The notes beneath the pieces are model-generated. The model did not search any database. It was not told the origin of the DNA and saw only the letters and a program-made list of their open reading frames with translations. Shown here piece after piece: positions 50,842 to 57,589 of a stretch of 64,000 bases of DNA. Position 1 is the stretch's first letter; every line of letters begins with the position of its first letter. A program made the translations under genes and the position numbers. The stretch comes from Natronolimnobius sp. AArcel1 (GTDB taxonomy: Archaea > Halobacteriota > Halobacteria > Halobacteriales > Natrialbaceae), in NCBI RefSeq assembly GCF_011043775.1, contig NZ_JAAKXY010000003.1, positions 496,001-560,000 on the forward strand, read 5' to 3'.

Positions 50842-51132
50842 TTAGCTGACAACCGCCTCAAGATATTCCTGTTCCCAGGATTCCCGTTCTTGCAGCGCTG
50901 CTTTCCCGTCGTCGGTAATTGCATAGTAGTTCGTCCGACGATCGAGTTGGCCTTTTTCCACGAGATTGCGATTGACAAGCGTATCCAGATTTGGATACAG
51001 TCGCCCGTGGTTGATATCGATATCAGCATCGCGCTCGATGTTCGATTTGATTGTCTGTCCCGATGGCCGATCCAGTCCGGCGATTACGACCAGCAAGTCG
51101 CGTTGGAAGCCGGTGAGGTCAAAGAGTGCCAT
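50842..51132 (-). CDS. PadR-family transcriptional regulator
   Basis: A 96-residue winged-helix protein (ATG 51132, MALFDLTGFQRDLL; ATG 51156 is possible). HTH residues RPSGQTIKSNIERD and DINHGRLYPNLDTLVNRNLVEKG with the wing RRTNYYAITDDGKAAL are the PadR signature. It lacks the long C-terminal dimerisation helix of larger PadRs but keeps a short one (QEYLEAVVS). It probably represses genes in response to aromatic or stress signals; target unknown. Convergent with the PAC2 gene. Confidence 0.9.
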   Translation of the reverse strand: MALFDLTGFQRDLLVVIAGLDRPSGQTIKSNIERDADIDINHGRLYPNLDTLVNRNLVEKGQLDRRTNYYAITDDGKAALQERESWEQEYLEAVVS

Positions 51133-51363
51133 AAGTCGCTCCAGCAGACCATCCACTATTGTTAGTTATTGGTCTTGGCGCTGCTATATCAAGTCGGCTG
51201 GCACATTTTGTCTGAACGGTCACCAGTACGTGGCTCTTTGGCAGTCCGACGATGCAGGACTAGTCTTGCGGAGAGGAGTTCAGACGGAGGACGTGTGACT
51301 CACAGCGGCGAGTTCATAGAAGAGTGCTCAAAGCTCGCTTTCGGTTCAGTGCGTCCGCAAAAC

Positions 51364-51384
51364 TGCTCTTCTGGGATTTGAACC
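51364..51384 (-). repeat. tRNA-Glu 3'-end fragment A
   Basis: TGCTCTTCTGGGATTTGAAC on the plus strand, continuing one base to 51384, versus TGCTCCGTCTGGGATTTGAA at the true tRNA 3' end (51656-51675). The match includes the T-arm region. It was not called a tRNA because the remainder is missing. Confidence 0.55.
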
Positions 51385-51543
51385 ACGCGAAGACGATCCT
51401 GCTCACTCACTTCGTTCGCTCCGCGGTCGTCGGCGTAAAGCGCCAACTGCTTGAGGATCTCCGATCCCTCGTTGGCAGCGACTTCTCTCCCTCAAATCCC
51501 AGAGCGTGTGCTTCCTTCTTCGTTACGTCGTTCCTCAGAGGAG

Positions 51544-51564
51544 TGCTCCCTTTGGGATTTAAAC
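51544..51564 (-). repeat. tRNA-Glu 3'-end fragment B
   Basis: TGCTCCCTTTGGGATTTAAA on the plus strand resembles the tRNA-Glu 3' end with four substitutions. It lies 92 nt from the intact gene. Probable decayed attachment site. Confidence 0.55.
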
Positions 51565-51655
51565 TACGCCCAGACGTGCTCGCTACGCTGTGCGCGACTG
51601 GTCTAATTCAAATCCAGGGTCGCATTCTCACCTCACGAAGTTGTTCGCTGAGAAA

Positions 51656-51730
51656 TGCTCCGTCTGGGATTTGAACCCAGGTCATCGGCTCGAAAGGCCG
51701 AAATGATTGGCCGGACTACACCAACGGAGC
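51656..51730 (-). tRNA. tRNA-Glu (UUC)
   Basis: On the minus strand the gene runs from GCTCCGT (acceptor 5' strand) to ACGGAGC plus discriminator A. The anticodon loop CTTTCGA gives UUC. The T-arm TGGGTTCAAATCCCA and the D-arm region TGTAGTCCGGCCAATCA are intact. CCA is not encoded. A TATA-like TTTTTACTA lies about 95 nt upstream (51822-51832). A copy of the first 12 nt (GCCCCGTTGGTG) lies 46 nt upstream at 51776-51787. Confidence 0.92.
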
Positions 51731-52030
51731 GTTCACGTCGTTCACGCTCCGAGCCTCGACGGACTGCGTCCGTCTCACCAACGGGGCGTGCTACGCATTC
51801 ATTGCTTGCCGAGGCCTAGTAAAAAGACTTCCGTTCCGCGGCGACACTGCCACATGCTGACGTACCTATGTTCTGCTGGTCTGTGACTGCTCTCGTTCGA
51901 AAAATCGATACCAGACGGCGCAATTCGAAATCCTCACTCGAGAACAGTAATCTATACCAGAGATGTCTCCCTTGCAGCGAGGGACGCCGACATCTCAACG
52001 TTTTTGCCGCCGGAATCCCATCACTCGAGT
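51731..52030. other. Upstream region of tRNA-Glu and of the FAH-family gene
   Basis: Contains the hairpin GACGGAC/GTCCGTC (51758-51774, loop TGC), a 12-nt copy of the tRNA 5' end (51776-51787), a possible tRNA TATA box (51822-51832) and CGTTTTTGCC (51999-52008), a TATA-like box about 28 nt upstream of the gene at 52031. No ORF is supported. Confidence 0.5.
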
Positions 52031-52768
52031 ATGAAATACGTCCGATTCCGTGACCCCGCTGGGGCAGTCCGACGTGGCACACTCGAGGATGACCGTGTTC
52101 GATTCGGAAACCAGACCTATGCACTCGATAGCGACGAAATCGACGTATTAGCACCGACTGACCCCTCGAAGATCGTCTGTATCGGACGCAACTACGCAGA
52201 CCACGCAGACGAGATGGGCAACGATGTACCCGACCGGCCGCTGCTTTTTCTGAAGCCGCCAAACGCGGTCGCAGGCCATGGCGATACCATCACCGCGCCC
52301 GCGGGCAAAGACCGAATCGACTACGAAGCGGAACTCGGCGTCGTGATCGGCGAACAGTGCCGGCACGTCCCCGTCTCCGATGCGATGGACGTCGTCGAGG
52401 GCTTTACCTGCGTCAACGACATCTCGAACCGGGACGACCAGGAACAAGAACAGAACTGGATCCGCGGCAAGGCCTTTGACGGCGCAGCGCCACTCGGCCC
52501 GGTTCTCGCAACGCCCGACGAAGTCCCCGACGGCGCGTCCGTGCAGTCACGCGTCAACGGCGACCTCAAACAGGACGGCTCGACCGATCAGCTCATTTTC
52601 CCGATTTCCGAACTCATCGCCGAAATCACGAGCTATCTTACGCTCGAGCCGGGCGACGTAATCGCAACTGGGACGCCGGAAGGCGTCGGCCCGCTTGAGG
52701 ATGGCGACACCGTCGAAATCGAGATTGACGGGGTCGGCACGCTCGAGAACACGGTTCGGCGTCCGTAA
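52031..52768 (+). CDS. Fumarylacetoacetate hydrolase-family protein
   Basis: A 245-residue FAH-fold enzyme (hydrolase, decarboxylase or isomerase of 2-oxo dicarboxylic compounds). The conserved core is IVCIGRNYADHADEMG, FLKPPNAV, IDYEAELGVVIGE with two metal-binding Glu, and FTCVNDISNRDDQ with the metal-binding Asp, plus the late motif GDVIATGTPEGVGPLEDGD. Start ATG 52031 (MKYVRFRDPAG) fits the family and a TATA-like box about 28 nt upstream. It may act in aromatic compound catabolism; specificity is unclear. Confidence 0.92.
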   Translation: MKYVRFRDPAGAVRRGTLEDDRVRFGNQTYALDSDEIDVLAPTDPSKIVCIGRNYADHADEMGNDVPDRPLLFLKPPNAVAGHGDTITAPAGKDRIDYEAELGVVIGEQCRHVPVSDAMDVVEGFTCVNDISNRDDQEQEQNWIRGKAFDGAAPLGPVLATPDEVPDGASVQSRVNGDLKQDGSTDQLIFPISELIAEITSYLTLEPGDVIATGTPEGVGPLEDGDTVEIEIDGVGTLENTVRRP

Positions 52769-52791
52769 CCCGGGTGCGGGAGCGTCGTGCG

Positions 52792-53079
52792 TTACTCGAC
52801 GGTGAAGAGATGCCCGTCAGTCGGCACATCGAATAGTCCAACGCGTGCGCCTGCATCGAGCCACGCGTGCCCGTAGGAAAACGATGCTAACGCGTTGACT
52901 GGGTCGTCATTTTCGCGAAAGTGCTGGCCGTCGTCGAGATACGACGACGCCATCTCGTAACACTCCGCCGCAGCGTCGGCCATTGGGCTCCCCTCTCGAG
53001 GGGCGATTGTCGCTTCCTCGAGTGCCTCTGCCAGTAACGCGCCGTAGCGGTCAGTTTTCTCCTCGAGATCTGCAGCCAT
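52792..53079 (-). CDS. DUF357 domain protein
   Basis: A 95-residue helical protein (ATG 53079, MAADLEEKTDRYGALLAEALEEA) with the archaeal DUF357 pattern: three helices, with AECYEMASSYLDDGQHFREN and DPVNALASFSYGHAWLDAGARVGLF. These are small, conserved archaeal proteins of unknown function, sometimes next to tRNA or repair genes. The longer frame to 53133 was not chosen because homologues start near MAADLEEKT. Convergent with the FAH gene by 23 nt. Confidence 0.85.
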   Translation of the reverse strand: MAADLEEKTDRYGALLAEALEEATIAPREGSPMADAAAECYEMASSYLDDGQHFRENDDPVNALASFSYGHAWLDAGARVGLFDVPTDGHLFTVE

Positions 53080-53258
53080 ACTCGAGTGTCCGCTGGCGTG
53101 GTCGTAAAGCCGTCGACAGTGGTGGGAGAGCACGGCTGCTCAAACAATGTGTGCGAGACTGCCATCTCGAGCGGTTGGACGGGTAGTTGCGTCACAGGAG
53201 ACGCCCTCGAGTTGCTGAGAACGCAAGCGGTTTAGGCAATCTGTCCCAACAATGGATT

Positions 53259-54578
53259 ATGAGCGACCAGCCACGCGTCGAGATCTATACCAAAACAGAC
53301 TGTCCGTATTGCGACAAGGCCAAGGACCTCTTTGATGCGAAAGGAATCGAGTACGAGATCTACAACGTCACTGGCGACGACGACCTGTTCGAGGAGATGG
53401 TCGAGCGCGCAGACGGCCGCAAAACTGCTCCAGAAGTCTTCATCGACGACGAACTCATCGGCGGCTGGGACGACACGAGCGCACTCGACGAGACGGGCGA
53501 ACTCGACGAGAAACTGGGCATTGCAGACGACGGTAACGTCGACGTTGAACACCGCAAACTGATCATCGCCGGCACCGGAATCGCTGGCCTCACGGCAGCG
53601 ATCTACGCCGGTCGTGGCGACAACGAGCCACTCGTCATCGAAGGTGACGAACCCGGCGGGCAGCTCACGCTCACGACAGACGTTGCAAACTATCCCGGCT
53701 TCCCTGAGGGAATCGGCGGCGCTGAGCTCGTGAACAACATGAAAGAGCAGGCCCGCCAGTTCGGTGCCGAGTTGAAAAACGGCATTATCGACTCCGTGGA
53801 TGCCGACGAGCAGCCGTTCCGTGTCGAACTCACCAACGGCGATGTCTACACCGCAGATGCCGTCATCGCCGCCTCGGGCGCAAGCGCTCGTACGCTTGGC
53901 ATCCCCGGCGAAGAGGAACTCATGGGCTACGGTCTCTCGACCTGTGCGACCTGTGACGGCGCGTTCTTCCGCGGCGAGGACATGCTCGTCGTCGGCGGGG
54001 GCGACGCCGCCATGGAGGAAGCAACCTTCCTCACGAAGTTCGCAGACACCGTCTACATCGCCCACCGCCGCGAGGAGTTCCGCGCCGAACAGTACTGGAT
54101 CAACCGCGTCCACGAAAAGGTCGAAGAAGGCGAGATCGAGATCATGAAAAACACCGAAGTCACCGAACTCCACGGCTCCCAGGCCGAGGGCATCGACCAC
54201 GCAACCCTCGTCCGCAACGACAAGGGCCACCCCACCGACCGCCTCGAGGACCCCGAAACCGAGGAGTTCGACTTCGACGTCGGGGCGGTCTTCTTCGCAA
54301 TTGGTCACACGCCAAACACCGACTATCTCGAGGACACCGGCGTGAAAATGGACGACGACGGCTACCTCAAGACGAAAGGTGGCTCCGGCGGCGGCCAGAC
54401 CGAAACCCACGTTCCCGGTATCTTCGGCGCTGGCGATGTCGTCGACTACCACTACCAGCAAGCCGTGACGGCTGCAGGGATGGGTTCGAAGGCCGCACTC
54501 GACGCCGACGAATACCTCGAGGACGTAGACCGTGCAGAAGCGACCACCGACGCTGAAGCGGCCGCGGCCGACGACTGA
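53259..54578 (+). CDS. Glutaredoxin-thioredoxin reductase fusion
   Basis: A 439-residue protein with two redox domains. Residues 1-85 are glutaredoxin-like, with CPYC at 15-18 and the cis-proline TAPEVF at 56-61. Residues about 97-415 are a low-molecular-weight thioredoxin reductase: FAD motif IIAGTGIAGLTAA (about 102-114), redox pair CATC at 229-232, NADPH motif VVGGGDAAMEEA, and FGAGDVVDYHYQQAV. The C-terminus is acidic. Electrons could go NADPH to FAD to CATC and directly to the attached CPYC. Start ATG 53259 gives the normal glutaredoxin N-terminus; the frame upstream to 53187 is not conserved-looking. Confidence 0.93.
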   Translation: MSDQPRVEIYTKTDCPYCDKAKDLFDAKGIEYEIYNVTGDDDLFEEMVERADGRKTAPEVFIDDELIGGWDDTSALDETGELDEKLGIADDGNVDVEHRKLIIAGTGIAGLTAAIYAGRGDNEPLVIEGDEPGGQLTLTTDVANYPGFPEGIGGAELVNNMKEQARQFGAELKNGIIDSVDADEQPFRVELTNGDVYTADAVIAASGASARTLGIPGEEELMGYGLSTCATCDGAFFRGEDMLVVGGGDAAMEEATFLTKFADTVYIAHRREEFRAEQYWINRVHEKVEEGEIEIMKNTEVTELHGSQAEGIDHATLVRNDKGHPTDRLEDPETEEFDFDVGAVFFAIGHTPNTDYLEDTGVKMDDDGYLKTKGGSGGGQTETHVPGIFGAGDVVDYHYQQAVTAAGMGSKAALDADEYLEDVDRAEATTDAEAAAADD

Positions 54579-54789
54579 GCGAGAATCTCTGTTCGGTTTG
54601 ACTGTCGCTGATTCTGTATCGGTATTGTGTGTTACTTGGCGATTTTGTGGTCACTCTGGAGTGTCCACCAAAGCACCCATCGGTTGCACATCGTCCACTC
54701 GCGATGGCAGGGGCTATTCGAGGTCGCACTCAATTCTCCAGCAGCAAAACAAACGGTCGGTCTCAGGCACCAAATGGTCTCGAGTAGTG

Positions 54790-57135
54790 CTACGAGCGGG
54801 GCCGAGCGGCCAGAACGACAGCAATGAGAACGCCAAGAGCAACAGCCACACCGAACCCAGGCGTCCCATCGTCACTCGCTGTCGTCTCGGCCTGGTCATC
54901 CGCATCATCGCTTGTAGACTCGTTGGTCTCTCCATTCTCTGCCTCGTCGGGTTCGATATCTAGAGTTCCGCTCTCGGAATCATCAACCGTCATCGCCTCC
55001 CACTCGAGAGTGCCTTCAGCGTCCGTCTCGAACTCGTAGGTCTTTGTTTTCGACTCGTCTGTCTCGAGTTCCAGCGTCTCGTTTGCGACTGTCTCACCGT
55101 CGACAGTAACTGCGTACGTCGACTCGCCAGTGGCCGACCCAGCATTCGTCACCGTCACCTCAAGTAAGGCGTATTCACCGACCACAGCACTCGTCGGAGC
55201 CTCAGCAGCAACTTCGAAGGCTGGTTCGCCAACTTCGATAAATTCGACCTCTTCGTGTACCGCAGCAGGGTCGGACGTATCATATGGATCTTCAGCGAAC
55301 AGATCGAAGGTAATGCCGGGTTCCATCTCCTCGAAGTCGAACGAGGCATCGAACGTGTGCTCGCCAGCACTGCCTTCTGTGACGACTGCATCACTCATCT
55401 GGATGAATCCACCCTCCTCAACCGGTGAGTCCGCAGTCACGCGCACCTCAGTTCCGGGCGCAACAGTCGTCGTTCCTGTCGCAGTGGCATTCGACGCGAC
55501 CGGCATCGCCTCGAGTGACTCCCACTCGAACTCGCGCTCGACGACCGAGAGGTCACGTTCCTGTTCGATCGCGTCATCGTCGTCGATGTAGGCATTATCC
55601 TCGGTCGTCAGCATACGCACGTCGTAGTCCTCGCCAGACTCGAGCGACTCGGCCTGTGAGTCCGTCGTGACGAGCATTGAGAGGTCGCCGTCGTATGCGT
55701 CACCTGCATTGAGGATCTCGACATCGAGCGGGTCCGCCTCGGATTGGGCGTCTGCAGAGGTGTTCCAGACGTGTGTCGACGCGACTGGGCCGCTATCCTG
55801 TTCTTCGATCTCGAGTTCAAGCCCAAGCTCCTCGAGTGAGGCGCCGCTCCCAACCGTCTCGAGGAGGCCAGCTGCTCCGAAGTCCTCGATCGTGACCAGG
55901 AAGGCATCACCTTCAGCAACGGTCTCCGTGTTCGTCACGGTTGCTTCCTCCAGCGAGTCGCCGTCGGTAAGCGTTGCGTCCGCTGGAGCGGTAGCCAATG
56001 CCGTCTCGCCGATCGTCGTTCGCTCGCGGACGTTCAACACGTCGCGGTCGAACGCCGTCTCGAGTTCATGCGTGTCTTCATCTTCAAATTCGTTGCCGAC
56101 CTCGAGCGACCAACGGTGTGCTGGAAGTGGCTCATCCGTATCCAGATCCGTGTCCACCTCGGCGCTGTCGACACTCGCGTTCGAATCCTCGTGGACGCGC
56201 CACGCGTCCGTGCTGGTCGCTTTGTGGGTGTTGTACTCGAGGGTGATCTCGTCGTCGTCGATCTCCTCGAGGGCGACTGAAGACTCGAAGTGGTCTTGCT
56301 CGTCGCCGAGGACGACAGCCGCCGTGTCCGTATCTGTGACCTCGAGATCGATCGTGGCAATCTCGCCCTGTTCGGGTTGGGAGACGTCGCCGAAGGCGTA
56401 GTCTGCGCTATCAGTCACGTCGATCGTTGTGGTCGCTGTCGCGTTACTATCGGCCACGTCGAATGTGAACTCGTAGTCGCCAATGTCGATATCAGTGAAG
56501 TCTGCATCAAAGGAGTCGCCATCACTGACGTTTTCGAGAAGAATTGCATCGTCATACGCAGCAGGATGGGTGTGTTCAGCGCCGAAGATTGACTCGAGTT
56601 CATCAGCGTCGAGATCGTCTGCAGTGACGTTTAGATGTTGTTCGTCGCGCTCCGACTCAATCGAAAGCGACGTGGTGCTATCTTCGTTGACGGTTGGGCT
56701 GCTAAACTCGGCTTCGAGGTCTTCACTGGTTGCACGGAATCCTTCGCCGTGGAAGTCGAAGTTGTCACTGTCGCCGTAGGCGTAGATGTGATAGATTTCG
56801 TCGTCCTCGAGTTCGTCAGTCTCGAAGGTTACCGTGTTGTCGGAATCATTGTACCGTTCGGTGACGACGGCATCGGTGTCGTCCGAGGGTTCTGGTCCCT
56901 TTGCAATCGAAATGAAGTCTCCATCGAAGGTGCCATCATGAAGAGTTAGTTCCTGCCCGATCCATACTTCTGTGAACGACTCGCCAGTATAGGTTGGTCC
57001 ATCGTCGTAGCTGTCTGCAGTGGGCGAGAGTGCCCCCGCACCTGAGAGAGAGAGCGCAACGACAGACAGGACGAGGACGATACAAATGAGTACCGTCGTG
57101 CCTACCCCGCGAGCCATCGATTTGTTTGGTATCAT
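54790..57135 (-). CDS. S-layer-like surface glycoprotein with PGF-CTERM anchor (paralogue 1)
   Basis: A 781-residue secreted protein. Signal peptide: MIPNKSMARG, then the hydrophobic VLICIVLVLSVVALSLSG, with cleavage probably after about residue 37. The ectodomain is acidic with NxS/T sites and matches the haloarchaeal surface-glycoprotein layout: VWIGQELTLHDG near the N-terminus, beta-sandwich repeats, and CARDB-like SAVVGEYALLEVTVTNAG near the end. A Thr/Asp/Glu-rich stalk leads to PGFG (DGTPGFGVAVALG) and a final helix, the signal for archaeosortase ArtA processing. It is a paralogue of the next gene upstream. Start ATG 57135; the open frame to 57384 is upstream leader. Confidence 0.88.
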   Translation of the reverse strand: MIPNKSMARGVGTTVLICIVLVLSVVALSLSGAGALSPTADSYDDGPTYTGESFTEVWIGQELTLHDGTFDGDFISIAKGPEPSDDTDAVVTERYNDSDNTVTFETDELEDDEIYHIYAYGDSDNFDFHGEGFRATSEDLEAEFSSPTVNEDSTTSLSIESERDEQHLNVTADDLDADELESIFGAEHTHPAAYDDAILLENVSDGDSFDADFTDIDIGDYEFTFDVADSNATATTTIDVTDSADYAFGDVSQPEQGEIATIDLEVTDTDTAAVVLGDEQDHFESSVALEEIDDDEITLEYNTHKATSTDAWRVHEDSNASVDSAEVDTDLDTDEPLPAHRWSLEVGNEFEDEDTHELETAFDRDVLNVRERTTIGETALATAPADATLTDGDSLEEATVTNTETVAEGDAFLVTIEDFGAAGLLETVGSGASLEELGLELEIEEQDSGPVASTHVWNTSADAQSEADPLDVEILNAGDAYDGDLSMLVTTDSQAESLESGEDYDVRMLTTEDNAYIDDDDAIEQERDLSVVEREFEWESLEAMPVASNATATGTTTVAPGTEVRVTADSPVEEGGFIQMSDAVVTEGSAGEHTFDASFDFEEMEPGITFDLFAEDPYDTSDPAAVHEEVEFIEVGEPAFEVAAEAPTSAVVGEYALLEVTVTNAGSATGESTYAVTVDGETVANETLELETDESKTKTYEFETDAEGTLEWEAMTVDDSESGTLDIEPDEAENGETNESTSDDADDQAETTASDDGTPGFGVAVALGVLIAVVLAARPRS

Positions 57136-57261
57136 GTTGTGCGTTGTAGCGAAGAGTCGCCAGACGTCCGAGAACCCCTGAATTGTATCCCCCCAATCTG
57201 AGTACCGGATCGTTCGGTCTCGTCGCGACTCTGTCTCGAGTATCCGGCTGTCATTGTTATC

Positions 57262-57271
57262 GTGTAATAAG
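57262..57271 (-). promoter_or_regulatory. Conserved S-layer promoter element (copy 1)
   Basis: Minus-strand CTTATTACAC preceded by CAGAAGA, 127 nt upstream of ATG 57135. The same element with the same preceding bases (CAGAAAG) lies 135 nt upstream of the other S-layer gene. Probably a TATA box giving an approximately 100-nt 5' leader, as known for other haloarchaeal S-layer genes. Confidence 0.6.
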
Positions 57272-57558
57272 TCTTCTGCTGAAGTGGAACAGACGAATTG
57301 ATAGGTTTCGTTGGTGAACAGATTTACTCGAGATAGCGGTCGAAATAGATGGACCTCGAGTGGTCCGATCTCGAGAACGGACACTCAATAGCGAGGTGGA
57401 AACTGTGTGCTGTTTCTCTTGTCGGTGCCAGTCAGCAGAAGCAGTCTACGGTGCCGTGTTCAGTATGGGTGCCTCGGAGTATGAGTTGCTGTAACTGGGT
57501 CGTCTTGTAGTGCTGCCGCTTGTGGTGTAGCGGTCGAAAGAAAGTGAAAGTGCGTCAA

Positions 57559-57575
57559 ACCGAACGAAGTTCGGT
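57559..57575 (-). terminator. Terminator hairpin of S-layer paralogue 2
   Basis: ACCGAAC (57559-57565) pairs perfectly with GTTCGGT (57569-57575), loop GAA, 15 nt after the stop of the gene ending at 57590. On the minus strand it is followed by T-rich sequence. Confidence 0.5.
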
Positions 57576-57589
57576 GGTTCTACGCCGAG

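Larger units (their letters stand above)
51157..51655. other. Non-coding region with tRNA-Glu 3'-end remnants
   Basis: Nearly 500 bp without a convincing gene, downstream of tRNA-Glu in its own orientation. It holds at least two direct partial copies of the tRNA 3' end (51364-51384 and 51544-51564), one copy in inverted orientation (51492-51503, TCAAATCCCAGA) and another short fragment (51607-51619). It also has GC-rich direct repeats of the type CTCACTTCGTTCGCTC. This looks like a graveyard of integrase attachment sites. Confidence 0.55.
57136..57589. other. Spacer between the two S-layer genes
   Basis: 454 bp. From the distal end it contains a terminator hairpin of the upstream gene (57559-57575), an undistinguished GT-rich stretch (57386-57540), the CTTATTACAC element (57262-57271, minus strand) and about 125 nt of predicted 5' leader. 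No gene is supported. Confidence 0.5.

Noticed and set aside
51364-51564. Additional tRNA genes downstream of tRNA-Glu
   Set aside because: Only the 3' acceptor and T-arm are recognisable; D-arm and anticodon arm are missing, so they are fragments.
53232-54461. A 409-codon open frame on the minus strand
   Set aside because: Antisense of the glutaredoxin-thioredoxin reductase gene; the sense product has complete redox and cofactor motifs.
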